NCBI GenBank assembly: GCA_964016985.1
Contig: OZ024833.1
Location: 66,604,712-66,668,711, forward strand
DNA from: Anodontia alba
Taxonomy: Eukaryota > Mollusca > Bivalvia > Lucinida > Lucinidae
DNA length: 64,000 bases
Direction: 5' to 3'
In this document: positions 34,066 through 44,945 of the stretch, in pieces
How the letters are laid out: each line of letters opens with the position of its first letter
How positions within the stretch are numbered: the first letter of the stretch is position 1
Notes under the pieces: model-generated
Seen by the model: only the letters and a program-made list of their open reading frames with translations
What the model was told of the DNA's origin: nothing
Databases searched by the model: none
Position numbers and translations under genes: made by a program

Positions 34066-34694
34066 GGTCCTACTAATCACCCCATGGCACCCCACGGTAC
34101 CCCATGGCACTCCACGGCATCAAACTATATGGATATTTATCATAAAATATGTTATAGATGGACAAGTATACTTTTGCAATACTCGTCTTCATCTTAATGA
34201 ACAGAGATTTATATTGATGATGATGACTTGTATTTGATTTAAAATATTATGTCTAAATCTCTCGTAATTTTTTGCGCCCCATGGCATCAAAATATATGTA
34301 TATTTACCATAAATATGTGTTTTATACGGCCAGTAAAAGTTTTGTAATACTTGTCTCTATCTAAATAAACAGAGTATTTATACTGATGACTTGTGTTTGA
34401 ACTTGAATATAAAAATTAATTCTAAGTTAAAACTTATTTTTGATACAGTATCAACTTACACCATTGGTCTCTTTGCTATATTTTAGCGTCAATTTGAATC
34501 TTGGTGTTTAGGCGCCCCAAGATAATCGCTTGAAGTAAGGTTAATGTCTTAAACTATCACAAAAACAAATTTGGATACATAAAACTAATACCCTGGTGTA
34601 ATTTCAGCATTCAGTTAATAAATACAATGGAATAATTTGGTGCCGTGGGGTGCATTGGGTTGCCGTGGGGTGCCATGGGGTGATTAGTAGGACC
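34066..34694. mobile_element. V element: 629 bp with long inverted ends
   Basis: Left GGTCCTACTAATCACCCCAT GGCACCCCACGG; right CCGTGGGGTGCCATGGGGTG ATTAGTAGGACC: a near-perfect 32-bp inverted pair. Inside the ends, words such as CACCCCAYGG repeat as subterminal repeats. The interior is two diverged tandem copies of about 160 bp (from 34119 and 34279), each beginning CATCAAAMTATATG and holding AATGAACAGAG or AATAAACAGAG and TGATGACTTGT. No coding capacity. No clear target duplication. Confidence 0.8.
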
Positions 34695-35129
34695 CCGTGC
34701 CGAGTTAACGCCTTGACAAAAGTAGCGCGTGTATTGCTACACCGAATTTTGAAGTCTATGTTTCAAATAAATTGCATTATCCAAATCGATTTCAGTTACA
34801 GTTATGTTAGCGAAATAAAAAAAAAGCCATACAAAATTCCGCTGCTTCACATTCAGTTCACCGTAATAGTGCCGCATTGCGTCTGATTAAGAAGTAGTGC
34901 GCGTATAAATATACGCATAAATAGCTGTGATGAGAATCCGCTCGTAAAACCCCATGCGATTGCAAAGAGCCTGCTAGCTGTCGCTAGCAGACTCAATAAA
35001 TGTTCAGATAATGAATTTCACCCGCGGCAGAGTTTTATGAAAAGCTTACTAAACACAACTTAACTAAATAAAATAAAGATACATAAGAGCAACTTAGAGC
35101 TAGGAGCTTACTGAACTCTTTTTATTCTA
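34695..35129. other. Unassigned sequence
   Basis: Contains the small hairpin AGCCTGCTAGCTGTCGCTAGCAGACT near 34968-34993. Otherwise nothing recognised. Confidence 0.4.
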
Positions 35130-35343
35130 TTAACTCTTGTCATGCTGAATAAATTAAGATGTCTACCCACTTCTAATTTTTAGCCTATCAGATTATTGAT
35201 CCAGATTTTTTATTTTAAAAAAAAATCACATATTTAATGCCAAACCGTGCAGATCCAGATCAGTTGGCTTCAGAAGCCAACTGATCTGGATCTACACTGT
35301 TTGTTAAGACAGGGGATGTCACGGTCAGCAAGAGATGGATTAA
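35130..35343. mobile_element. F-family MITE, decayed ends
   Basis: Left TTAACTCTTGTCATGCTGAA, then TAGCCTATCAGATTATTGAT CC; core CAGATCCAGATCAGTTGGCT TC and its perfect inverse; right CAGCAAGAGATGGATTAAA. The ends have drifted but the core hairpin is intact. Confidence 0.8.
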
Positions 35344-35344
35344 A

Positions 35345-37690
35345 CATTTGGAGAAGAGTTGAGGCTAAACTATGCTGCATATTAACATTGTTCATAGTGA
35401 AAATAAAATCAAAGAAAGACATTTCTTATAAAATTATATTGCATAACGGAGCTTTAGCAAATAGAGGCCTTCTTAAATCTGCATAAAACTGGCAGCATAA
35501 AAGGAAATGCATTTCGTCCTGGATAACATTGTCTATATATAATTAACTTATACGATCATTGAGTGGCACCTTAGATTTTGCATACCTGCCCGTTTCAATC
35601 TGTTGGGGTAAACTCTATATTTAGCTAGAATGCGGCGGTGACTCCTTTCCATTCATAAATTAACATAGTGTTCAGTTTTATATTATCGATACATGTGCGA
35701 AGTTTATTTCCATTTTCTTGAGATGTATTATTACAAATCTTCTAAATATTTTCGGTTCTCAGTGTCCAGCATCTTTAAAATCAGTTTTCAAACAATTAAT
35801 TTTATTTGTCAGTGACAGATCACCCCTGTTTAATAAATTCTGTAGACCTATATTATGCATGGATACCTGGAATCAACGTTCCCAAGATTTACCATGGGAA
35901 ATTGGCCAATTATACGTTTTCTTTGCTAATATATTCTTATCAGTTGTCTCCAATTTAAAATATAATCGACCTGCTTCGATTTTCTGTTTTACTGACTTTC
36001 AAACCTATGTCAAACTGCAATGCAATATCTGTCGCATTTTACCGAGTCCTATATCTACATTATTCTGTACTGATTTTAGTTTCTTATGGTCATTCAAACC
36101 CTTTAAACCTACAACGTAGAGTAACACAGGTTCGACCAGCGATTCATATAATTTACAAAATGCATCATGATCCATTCCGCCTACGTTCAGAAACTTTGTG
36201 TATAGACCCAAAAGTGCTCGACTAGCTGATTTAGCAAGTTCATTGACGGCAAAGTTCGTGAAGGAATCAGTCAGATCCCGAGCTAAATCATCACATCTGA
36301 AGCTAAACTGAGTACATTGAATAGCGATAGGCCTAAAATGAATACTCCTTGTATTGTTTTTATTGAGAGTCAGTCTCCATCATGTACACCACTCATGCGA
36401 TATAATGTGCATCGATTTAAGTGATTCGTCTGACGGCCCGATCAAGACGAAGTCGTCTGCGTATATGAGGGTAAGACGCTCATCACCCATTTCTGTTTTA
36501 CAGTTTAAAACTTTAATTTCTCCAGCCAAATCGTTAATATAGAGTGCAAAAGATGTCGAAGAGAGGCGACAGCCATGTTTGACTACAAGCGTGACGTCAA
36601 GAAAAGGGATGATGACGTCATTTGCCTTCACCGCGCACTTTACACTGTCATATAACGACATCTTGCTATTGATTCCTAGCTTCACTTTAATATTTTAATA
36701 TTCAATAACTTGTACCACAGATAGTCACGATTAGCAGAGTCTAATGATATCTTTGCTTCAACAAAGCAAGTAAACGTTGGCTTTTTATTTAATTTACGCT
36801 TATAAAGTATGGAATGCAATGTATAAATATGACCCATGCACGATCTGTCACGTCTGAAGCCATTCTGGTATTCTACTAAGTAATTATTTTCTTCAATACA
36901 TTTGGAAAGTCAAGTGTTCAATATCTGCATATATCTTGCGCGGGGTTATGCCCCTCTTACTTAGGTCACGGGGGTCTTTTCCGTCAGATTTATATATCGT
37001 TTTGGTAAATCTTTTGTTGCAGTCCCGTGGAACTGTATTGTAACAGTATCAAACAATCTTAAATAATGGATCGACACATGTGGGATTCCATAGAATCTCA
37101 GCAGGAATTTTATCCAGTCTCGAAGCTTTTCGTAGCTTTAGGCTACACGAACTATACATTTTTCAAATTCAGCCTTTGTAATTTCAATATTTAGAAATGA
37201 TACATCCACGTTAATCCGAGGTACCGAATTAGTACCTACTCGTAAGTTAGCTTGAATATTTCTATAGTGGTCATCGGTCTTTAAAGTTCTAATTTGGTCT
37301 ATCACTGAACAAATTTTCATAATCAGTTTTTCAGGGTAAGAGAACATTTTCTGTGTTTGTCGACCCCTGGCCATTTGCGTCAACAATTTCCATCGGGATT
37401 CTCGATTTCCTAGCATTATGAAGTCCTATGTTACGAATGTACTTCCAGAAATTGCGTGTGCCAGTATCACTTTATAACTCCTTAAGTCTGCCTTCTTCGA
37501 TCAGCTAATATTTCCGTTTCTCATGCATATTCAGTTTATCCAAATGCTTCCTTTCCAGGTTAAAACCCTCACGAAACCTGCGCTTTTCTGATTGACTGCC
37601 ATTAAAACGTTCTTTCACTTTACACTAGGCGGCCTGAAGCTCTTCGCACCAGTATTGTTTAAATTTAAATTTAGAGCGTGAAACGTATAC
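35345..37690 (-). pseudogene. Decayed non-LTR retrotransposon ORF2 (RT and C-terminus)
   Basis: Read on the minus strand. Pre-RT linker: KQYWCEELQAA near 37650, then KHLDKLNMHEKRKY, NFWKYIRNIGL near 37430. RT: KRSKG-type region around 36955, then GCRLSSTSFALYINDLAGE and LIYADDFVLIGPSDES (36430-36590), with the catalytic YADD still readable. C-terminal part: KLYESLVEPVLLY (about 36120-36160), then ETGRYAKSKVPLNDRI and DEMHFLLCCQFYADLRRPLF (35450-35595), a block found after the RT in several LINE clades. Many stops and frameshifts; no continuous frame longer than about 100 codons. The family differs from the LINE at 2201. No endonuclease seen upstream. Confidence 0.8.
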
Positions 37691-37694
37691 CTGT

Positions 37695-37699
37695 ACATC

Positions 37700-37735
<36 letters not shown>

Positions 37736-37760
37736 GCGGGGTGGGGGCGGGGGATGTATC
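37695..37760. repeat. Poly-T tract followed by G-rich run
   Basis: About 34 T at 37700-37734, then GGCGGGGTGGGGGCGGGGG. The T run adjoins the 5' side (minus-strand sense) of the LINE relic, so it is not that element's poly-A tail. Confidence 0.9.
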
Positions 37761-38580
37761 ATTTAGAACGTGCTAGGAATATTAGCTGTCTTATAGGATG
37801 GCTGGGTCAAATGTGCTTGTTCATTTTGCATCTGAATAGGTGAGTTACATGTATGGCTATTACTAACAATGACTGATAAGGGGACGCTCCACATTAACAA
37901 CGAGTGGTCTGGAATTTCACGCTCCCGTGTAATATAAGTTAATCGACTTTTTCAGACATAAACTTCAACAGTAAATAAATGTTCATAGGGCACAAACACG
38001 TTATCCACCGCCGACTTTCCCCGATGAGATACACAAGTATAATTGTTAGTAACGATCCGCAGTCTACTAGAAAATCGATAAATAAATCATCATCTACTTT
38101 TAATGAAAAAGCAAGAGTAATTCGAGGTCTGATGTCATCGACTCATTCGGTGAGGATGGAAGAAAATTGGCCCAGGGGTTTCAGAGGAGAAGTCGTTCAA
38201 AGGTGTGGACGGACAACGGAAGATGGACGAACAACGGACGACAGACGGCTCAGGTGAGCTAAAAGGTACTGAATTGTGCTGTTTCAAAGAAGTAGCCTTT
38301 TCGTTGCTAGAGGAAATACAATACAATAATAAATATTCTAAATTAACTTAGTTAGCTTATCTTGACCTTTTCTTTGCAACAAATTGAAACGAATATGTCT
38401 GATGAAATAATATTCTTGCTTTGCAAGTGCAGAGTAATTGCAGCTTATTCCTAATATTGGACCAGTTATTGCAGAAGCCATTATTGCACTGCGTGACACA
38501 AGGAGGCTACACTGGAAACTTTGACGCACACAATGTGGGACAGTGCGGTTTTGCATATTTAAGATTTGTCACTAACATCT
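37761..38580. other. Unassigned sequence
   Basis: Around 38198-38260 there are GGACGGACAACGGA-type words and CAGGTGAGCTAAAAGGTA, like the right end of U-type repeats. Otherwise unassigned. Confidence 0.4.
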
Positions 38581-38817
38581 GGGCCCATGGCAGTTGTTCA
38601 AAGCTAACGACATCGTTAGTTAACGATTCGTTAAAATTTACATCCAGTGATACGCAAATATGCTGAAATTTTTTGCTGAAAAAAATGTGAGTAGCTTTTG
38701 CACTCACTTTTTTTCAGCAAAAAATATCAGAATACTGTATATTGAATCCGCTAAAACAGTTAACGAAATGACCATTAACAAGCTCGTTAAGCTGAAGACG
38801 CTTTGAACAACTAGCCC
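38581..38817. mobile_element. B-family palindromic MITE, altered termini
   Basis: Starts GGGCCCATGGCAGTTGTTCA (ATGG inserted relative to other copies) and ends CTTTGAACAACTAGCCC. The central hairpin has lost part of one side: GTGAGTAGCTTTTGCACTCA C. Confidence 0.88.
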
Positions 38818-39659
38818 AGTTTGCCAGTGAGAAAGCCTTCATATTCATCAGCATAAAGAGCTAAGGAAAATGGGCTAGGAAGTGTACATAGCCTGGCCTT
38901 TTCCAGCATAATGGCCGGAGGGAATCTAGTTAGTTTAATCTGAATGGTCCAGATTAGACGAATGCAGCTCAAGGTCAAAGCGGTGTTAGGGAAAAAAAAA
39001 TAAAAGCAGAAATGTATTGCTGAGTTCATTATAAAAATCAGCTACTAAGCAGGTGAGTCCCTTAAGTTTATTTCGAGCGTGTAAAACCTGAGACCCATGA
39101 TCTTAATTATATGACAAAATGGGAAAGTTTTAAAAACGAGTATATTCCACAAATCCAACGAGCTCTCCTCTGAAGCAAGTTTCCTCCATAAAAGAAATCA
39201 AAGAAAACTGTGCCCAAAGAACCAAAACTAAGCAATGTGAAGGATGCGCAAATTGCTTAGCTTCTACAAATAAGAAACAGGCTGATGAGCAGTTGCAAAA
39301 GCTCTTGCAAAAGAGAAACAAGAGGCTTAGTGGAGGGGAGGGGGGTGGGGGGCTGTTCCTAAACAATCCACATCTTAAAAGCCAGCTTCACCTCAGTTAA
39401 GTAATACCGTCTCATCCAGTACGGGTTTCTTATCGGACTCTCATGAAGAAATTTATGAGCCCCGTAAACACAAAAACCATCAGACTAAATCACATCCTTA
39501 TAGCAGTAATGAGTCCAATTCAGATTCTGATAATGAGACTGTGCTAGACAAAAGAAATAAGTCTAGACGGGGTTAAAGAAAACAGCAAGTCTAAAAATCT
39601 CACCTGTCTGAGACCTCTGATACATGTGGTGTATCTGATGATGAGGCTCATAAAAAGCA

Positions 39660-39938
39660 CATTACGAAAACACGCCTATTCAAATATACAGAAGAATTTC
39701 ACCTCAAAAAACTGAAAATTTTCAGATGAAAAACTCTGATATTTGTCATATTTCTGCTCAAAACATAGATTGTGGGTACTCGTTAGAACCGCCTCGCCGA
39801 GGCGGTTCTAACGAGTATCCACAATCTATGGTTTTGAGCAGAAATAAGAAAATAATGTATACCCCTGTAAACCCCAGTTTTACTATATAAAAGTGGGGTT
39901 TAAGGGGGTCAAAACTATATAGGCATGTTTTCGTGATG
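39660..39938. mobile_element. C-family MITE inside the gag relic
   Basis: Left CATTACGAAAACACGCCTAT, right GGCATGTTTTCGTGATG. Perfect core GGGTACTCGTTAGAACCGCC and inverse near 39775-39820. It splits the Lys-rich gag region, so it is younger than the retrotransposon. Confidence 0.93.
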
Positions 39939-40349
39939 AACAATTTAAGAAGTCCAGATGATGAGATCCATAAAATTTCTCACAAAAAAAAGAAGTCCAG
40001 GTCTTCCAACATAAGACTACTAAGAAATCTGACCTATGATGGCAAGGGGTAGTTGGAAGGCTTTCAAACAAAAGTTCACTCGCTATGCAAAAACTTGAGA
40101 GTAGACTAAAAAAGAATGCTTGAACTACTTTTGCTAGTGCTTTTGCTGGTGCTAGACTGGTAAAGCATCAGATTGTTATGCGCTATTGATGGTAACAAAT
40201 GATCATATTTCCGTCTTCTAAGACGACTTTAAGAACGTTTCGGTATAAAAGAGTTGGTGGAAACTGCACAGCACCGATTCCAACAAGCTACCCAGAACGT
40301 CGGAGAGTCCCTAGAAGACTGGTCTGACAGAATCATGACTCTGCCAGTT

Positions 40350-40930
40350 AAAGCTGTCGATATATCGTTGGCTTGGCCGCCGTGTTTCAGTTATTGGTTT
40401 TCATTTACTCTGGCATACAGAAGAATTAGCAATGTGTACTCGTCTTTGTTTATTATAGTGATTAATTTTATTTTTATGTTTTTGCTTTGATGCATTGATT
40501 GAGTTGGGAGCCTTTAAGTGAACCGATTTTTTATGAATTTCTGTATTAAGAGTAGCATCGGGACCCAGGGTAAAGTTGGCTAGCTGTAAAAGTGCTTAAA
40601 CACCCTCACTATGCCCCGCCCCCTCCCCACCCCTGTGGTTTACTCTACTGACCGTTCTAAGGCGGTGGTCCCGGTGTTAGTCTTTGTTGCTTTGTGGTTT
40701 ATTCAACGAGGTGATTTGTTTTATGTCTTACCTTGTGTTATTTGTTCTTTTCAGTCTTTTTAGCATTGCGATTTCCTGCTCGGGGAAATGCGAGCTAATC
40801 TTAGTGCTTTTCGTACGTTTGTTTGATTTGTGCTTGTTTGGTTTTGTCGGTTTCCTCTTCCTCTTGGTGTCTTGGAAGGGCAATGGTTTGTGATTGTGGC
40901 ACTCCCTGTACTTTTCTCTTACCTTTCTTT
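40350..40930 (+). repeat. K-family repeat, full-length copy inside gag
   Basis: From about GTTGGCTTGGCCGCCGTGTT through TTCATTTACTCTGGCATACA, CTACTGACCGTTCTAAGGCG, GTGCTTTTCGTACGTTTG to GTGATTGTGGCACTCCCTGT and TTTTCTCTTACC. The gag reading (MTLPVKAVD before, RYARKQAV after) resumes on its far side, so K is an insertion. No tRNA boxes, RT or inverted ends found. Its open frames are rich in Leu, Val and Phe and look accidental. Class unknown. Confidence 0.8.
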
Positions 40931-41700
40931 GCAAGATCGGTATGCTAGAAAACAAGCCGTTACAAAGTCTTGTGAGGGCCTATTAGACAATAAAGCTGGG
41001 CTGTCTGTTTGTGTGGATAATCCATGCATAACAGAAATGGCTATAAATAAAGTATGATAGTACCAACATGTACACTCTTCCGTCTATGACAAATCCACAA
41101 ACGGGACAAAAGAAGTGTCATGAAAGAGTAAGAGTAATTTTTTGCCAAAGCAGTACAGGATAGTGCGGCTCCAGGCTCTGACGTAGTCTCTCAGAGGGGA
41201 GACCGCAAGTACTTATAAAAAGTTTTTGACAGAAATAGCACAAGATTTGGCAAAACAGATGGCTCCATGTAACATCACAAAAGGAGACTTAATACAACTG
41301 TGGGGCTAAAGGTCATTTTAAAAAAGACTGTCCCGATTTAAATAGAAAGAAAGGTAATAATCAGGAATCGATACAATTACCTAACACCTTCCGTCCAAGA
41401 TACCGAAGGGAGAGAAGGACGCACTTAAAGCAACAGCACCACAATTAAAATACTACAAGCAGAAAGCCAAAGGGACCGTTTCTTTCCCCAAAATTGGTCA
41501 AACGGCTATCCCAGACAAGACTCTGGCAAGGATTTAAATGGGAAAGGATCCGGGAAGAAGGCCAATCCCCGATCCTACCGCAAATAAGCCAACAAAAGTA
41601 AACCAGCCAATCCCCGGCTAAGAAATACCAAAACACCAAGGCATATAGCACTATAACCAAAATAACTTTCACATTACAGGAAACTGTTTTGTCAAAGACC

Positions 41701-42000
41701 AGGTGTCGAGTCGAAGATTAAAGGTATTCCATCTGTGTCTGCAAAAGCAGGCTCAAAACTAAATGCTGTTTCTATGACACCCACACTGGAGGAGATTATC
41801 AAAAATGTCGAGTCTAAGATTAATGGCATTTCATCTGTGTCTGCAAAAGCAGGCTCAAACCTGAATACTGTCTCTGTGACTCCGACATGAGAGAACAACA
41901 CAGGTGTAGAGTGTAAGATTAACAGTATTCCATCTGTGCCTACAAAAGCTGGCTCAAACTGAATACTGTATCTATGACTTCTACACTGGAGCAGAAAACA
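41701..42000 (+). repeat. Three tandem units of about 97 bp in the gypsy relic
   Basis: Units start near 41701, 41806 and 41903. In one frame each gives a peptide like VESKINGISSVSAKAGSNLN followed by TVSVTPT; unit two differs from unit one at a few residues, unit three is more decayed. The position, after the zinc knuckle and before integrase, is where a gag-pol linker would lie. Third-position changes suggest the repeat was once translated. Confidence 0.7.
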
Positions 42001-42135
42001 CACAAAAGAGGTTCCCTTCCAACAATGTAGGACCAAGCCAGCAGTCAATTCGCTTTCCTAGATGAAATACTCGTCTTAGAGAGAAGCTTTGAGGAGTACA
42101 GGTCACCAAGGAGAGGCTGAAAATACGGTAGGACA

Positions 42136-43035
42136 CCCATGAAAGAATATCAGGCAGCACTCATAGAAAGGGTCCATATTGATTTTCTATGTCCATTGCC
42201 AAAGACGCCAAAGTACTTCACGATGGTGAACCAGGTCATGTAATGGGTAAAATGTGTAGCACTTCCATCGCAGACAGCGTAAGTCACAGCAAAGTGGCTG
42301 TGGATAACTTCTTTTCAAGGTTCGGTTGTCCGTTCCAAAAATTCTCGGATCAAGGGCGCAATTTTGAATAAAAACTGTTTGTTCCCTTGTGTGAAGCCCT
42401 CCAAATCCACGAATCTAGGACTATACCATATAAGCCTCCTGCGAACGGCCAAGCAGAAAGATATAACAGGTCACCGACAGATGCTATTAGGTGTTTCACT
42501 GGCAAGTCGCAGAATCAACGGGACCTTCATTTGCAACAGATTGCTGGAGCCCTAAGATCATCAGTTAACCGTAGTACGGGGTACACGGCTGAAGGATTGA
42601 TGTTAGGCAGGAAAGTATACCTCCTAGCTCCCCTAATGTTCCCTCATCCTGCGACCAAACCAACTGACGTAGATTAATACGCTTCCAAACTCACGGGTAG
42701 CATCCAGAAAGCTCACGAGAGGTCAGAGACAACACTAAGACCTCTCGTCACCACATGAAGGGAGATTAGGACCTGCTGATACTAGAAAGAACCTGCGAAA
42801 AAGGTGCTCGATACGGCCAGTGTCAAAGGCAAATGTAAAAACTATCCCCACCTTGGAAGGAACCGATCGTTATCACAAAAAAGGTTTCTGCAACCTTTTT
42901 CAGAGTAAAGATAAAGAACGCCATCTTTGTCGTCAACGAAGACCGGCTAAAACCCCGCAGGGACAGGAAGATACCCACGTGACTCATAGAATAGAAATCG
43001 AGCCCAGATACTGGAAATCTCTCTAATCAGGACGC
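42136..43035 (+). pseudogene. Integrase catalytic core and C-terminus of the gypsy relic
   Basis: This would join element DNA into the host chromosome. HIDF at about 42176, SDQG at about 42347 and ANGQAE at about 42443 hold the DDE catalytic residues. GYTAEGLMLGRKV follows near 42580, then a C-terminal region KVLDTASVKGKCKN (42802). A stop at 42368 and frame changes after SDQGRNFE and after 42670 break it. The N-terminal zinc-binding HHCC part was not identified. Confidence 0.85.
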
Positions 43036-44090
43036 TGATGAGGCTTTGTTTTATGTCTTACCTTGTGTCATTTTGTTCTTGTGTTTTTCAGTGCTTTTAC
43101 ATTGCGATTACCTCGCTTGGGGAAGAGAAAGCTAATCTTAGTGCTTTTCGTACGTTTGTTCGATTTGTGTTTGTTTGGATTTGTCGGTTCCCTCTTCCTC
43201 TTGGTGTCTGGGAAGGGCTGCGGTTTGTGATTGTGGAACTCCCTGGACTTTTCTCTCATTTTTTTTTTACTATTTGCCTTTGGCTTGGCCCGCCACGGTT
43301 CAACTATTGGTTTTCATTTACTCTGGCATACAGTAGAATTAGCCATAAGTACTCGTCTTTGTTTATTATAGTGATTAATTTGATTTTTATGTTTTCATTT
43401 TGATGCATTGACTGAGTTAGGGGCCTTTATGCAAACCGAATGTTTATGTATTTCTGTATTAAAAGTAGCAGAGTGAAGTTGGCTGGCCGTAAAATTGCTT
43501 TAAACACCCCCCTCCCCCGGTGGTTTATTCTACTGACCGTTCTAAGGCGGTGGTCCCGGTGTTACTCTTACTCTTTGTTGCTTTGGGGTTTATTCTACGA
43601 GGTGATTTGTTTTATGTCTTACCTTGTGTTATTTTGTTCTTGTGTTTTTCTTGTGATTTTCAGTCCTTTTACGGATGTTTGTTCGATTTGCGGTTGTTTG
43701 GTTTTGTCTGTTTCCTCGTCCTCTTGGTGTCTGAGAAGGGCTGCGGTTTGTGATTGTCGCACTCCCTGGACTTTTCTCTTACCATTTTTTACTCTACTGA
43801 CCGTTCTAAGGCGGTAGTCCCGGTGTTAGTCATACTCTTTGTTGCTTTGTGGTTTATTCTACGAGGCGATTTTTTTATGTCTTACCTTTTGTTAGTTTGT
43901 TCTTGTGTTTTTCAGTCTTTTTAGCATTGCAATTACCTTTCTTGGAGAAGAGAGAGCTAATCTTAGTGCTTTTCGTACGTTCGTTCTATTTGTGTTTGTT
44001 TGGTTTTGTCTGTTGTCTCTTCCTTTTGGTGTCTGGGAAGGTCTACGTTTTGTAATTGTGGCACACCCTGGACTTTTCTCTTACCTTATG
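43036..44090 (+). repeat. K-family head-to-tail array
   Basis: Three K copies in the same direction: a 5'-truncated copy (43036-43262), a nearly full copy with the TTTGGCTTGGCCCGCCACGG start (43278-43785) and another copy starting at ACTGACCGTTCTAAGGC (43797-44090). Each ends at a form of CCTGGACTTTTCTC. They separate the integrase tail from the PHD-like finger. Confidence 0.8.
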
Positions 44091-44093
44091 TTT

Positions 44094-44249
44094 TACTGTC
44101 TATGTCATAAACCCTGACAAGGACGTTTCATGATCCAGTGCGACTATTGTGACAAGTGGTACCACGGTTACCGCGCCAATGTTATGGCAGCAGATGCATT
44201 AGAGATAGACAAGTACAAGTGTTGTTTATGTAAAAACCAGCCCTTGTAA
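44094..44249 (+). pseudogene. PHD-finger-like domain, last part of the gypsy relic
   Basis: Reads YCLCHKP, one stop (TGA at 44113), then QGRFMIQCDYCDKWYHG, YRANVMAADALEIDKYK, CCLCKN. The spacing CxC, CxxC, WxH, CxxC follows the PHD C4HC3 zinc-binding pattern; the Cys expected shortly after the His is Arg here. PHD fingers bind histone H3 tails, and some invertebrate Ty3-like elements carry one near the end of Pol, so a chromatin-targeting role in integration is plausible. A host PHD gene exon is less likely given the adjoining gypsy sequence and the stop. Confidence 0.72.
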
Positions 44250-44464
44250 CCTGGACAGCTGTACAATCTCTATATTTCGATCCCGCCACGGCGTACTTCA
44301 AGAATAAGATAAAGGAGGCTGAAAGAAAATAGATGACTGCCGTGAGGAGACTCTAAAACGGCTCTTGAGAGGCCATAGCACAGCAGGCTTAAGAAAGACC
44401 TTAGATCAGTAGTACCCTTCTGATCAGTAAATCTAATTCATTAGAGCAGAAAACTGCAATTAGC

Positions 44465-44945
44465 AATGTCGATGACCGCTCGGTCATATGGCGATCATAT
44501 GGTGCTTCTTATTGCTATGAACAATAAGATATTTTTACTGATCTGAAGCTCCACGAAGGATAAGCACGCAATGTAGATCGCCACTTAGTCATATGGCGAT
44601 TATATGGTACTTCTCATTGCCCTAAGATGAAAGCGTTGATACAATGGCAATGTAGATGGCCACTTGGTTATATGGCGATCATATTGTACTTCTCATTGCT
44701 CTAAAATGAAAGAGTTGATAAAATGGCAGTGCAGATGGCAACTTGGTCATCTGGCGATCATATGGTACTACTTATTGCTCTGAGATGAAAGAGTTAATTA
44801 AGGCAGTGTAGATGGCTACTTAGTCATATGGCGATCATATGGTACTTCTCTTTGCTCTAAGATGAAAGAGGGGATAAAATAGCAATGCAGATGGCCACTT
44901 AGGCATATGGCGATCATATAGTACTTCCCAACATTGCTACACGGT
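44465..44945. repeat. Satellite, diverged left block (about 79-bp units)
   Basis: Six diverged units, starting near 44466, 44568, 44650, 44730, 44805 and 44884, built on CAATGTAGATGGCCACTTGG, TCATATGGCGATCATATGGT and ACTTCTCATTGCTCTAAGAT. Spacing varies from 75 to 100 bp. They share the TGGCCACTTGGTCA block with the homogeneous array to the right. Confidence 0.88.

Larger units (their letters stand above)
39160..44249 (+). pseudogene. Ty3/gypsy-type retrotransposon relic (gag to integrase to PHD)
   Basis: A decayed plus-strand Ty3/gypsy-like element. Gag: Lys-rich N-terminal region (KEIKENCAQRTKTKQCEGC, 39190-39260; EEIYEPRKHKNHQTKSH, 39447), capsid-like ERFGIKELVETAQHRFQQ and GESLEDWSDRIMTL (40230-40345), then RYARKQAVTKSCEGLL (40940). 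A zinc knuckle remnant YNCGAKGHFKKDCPD lies at 41300-41340, its first Cys codon lost. A triplicated linker is at 41701-42000. Integrase: ERVHIDFLCPLPKTP, VDNFFSRFGCPFQKFSDQG, SRTIPYKPPANGQAERYN, so D, D and E are readable. A PHD-like finger closes it. Protease, RT and RNase H were not found. No LTRs recognised. Frameshifts, stops and three insertion sites make it inactive. Confidence 0.85.

Noticed and set aside
35718..36119. 133-codon plus-strand frame
   Set aside because: It is antisense to the LINE C-terminal region, whose motifs are clear on the minus strand.
43038..44117. Leu/Val/Phe-rich frames as membrane proteins
   Set aside because: They lie in tandem K repeats, change frame from copy to copy, and have no conserved start.
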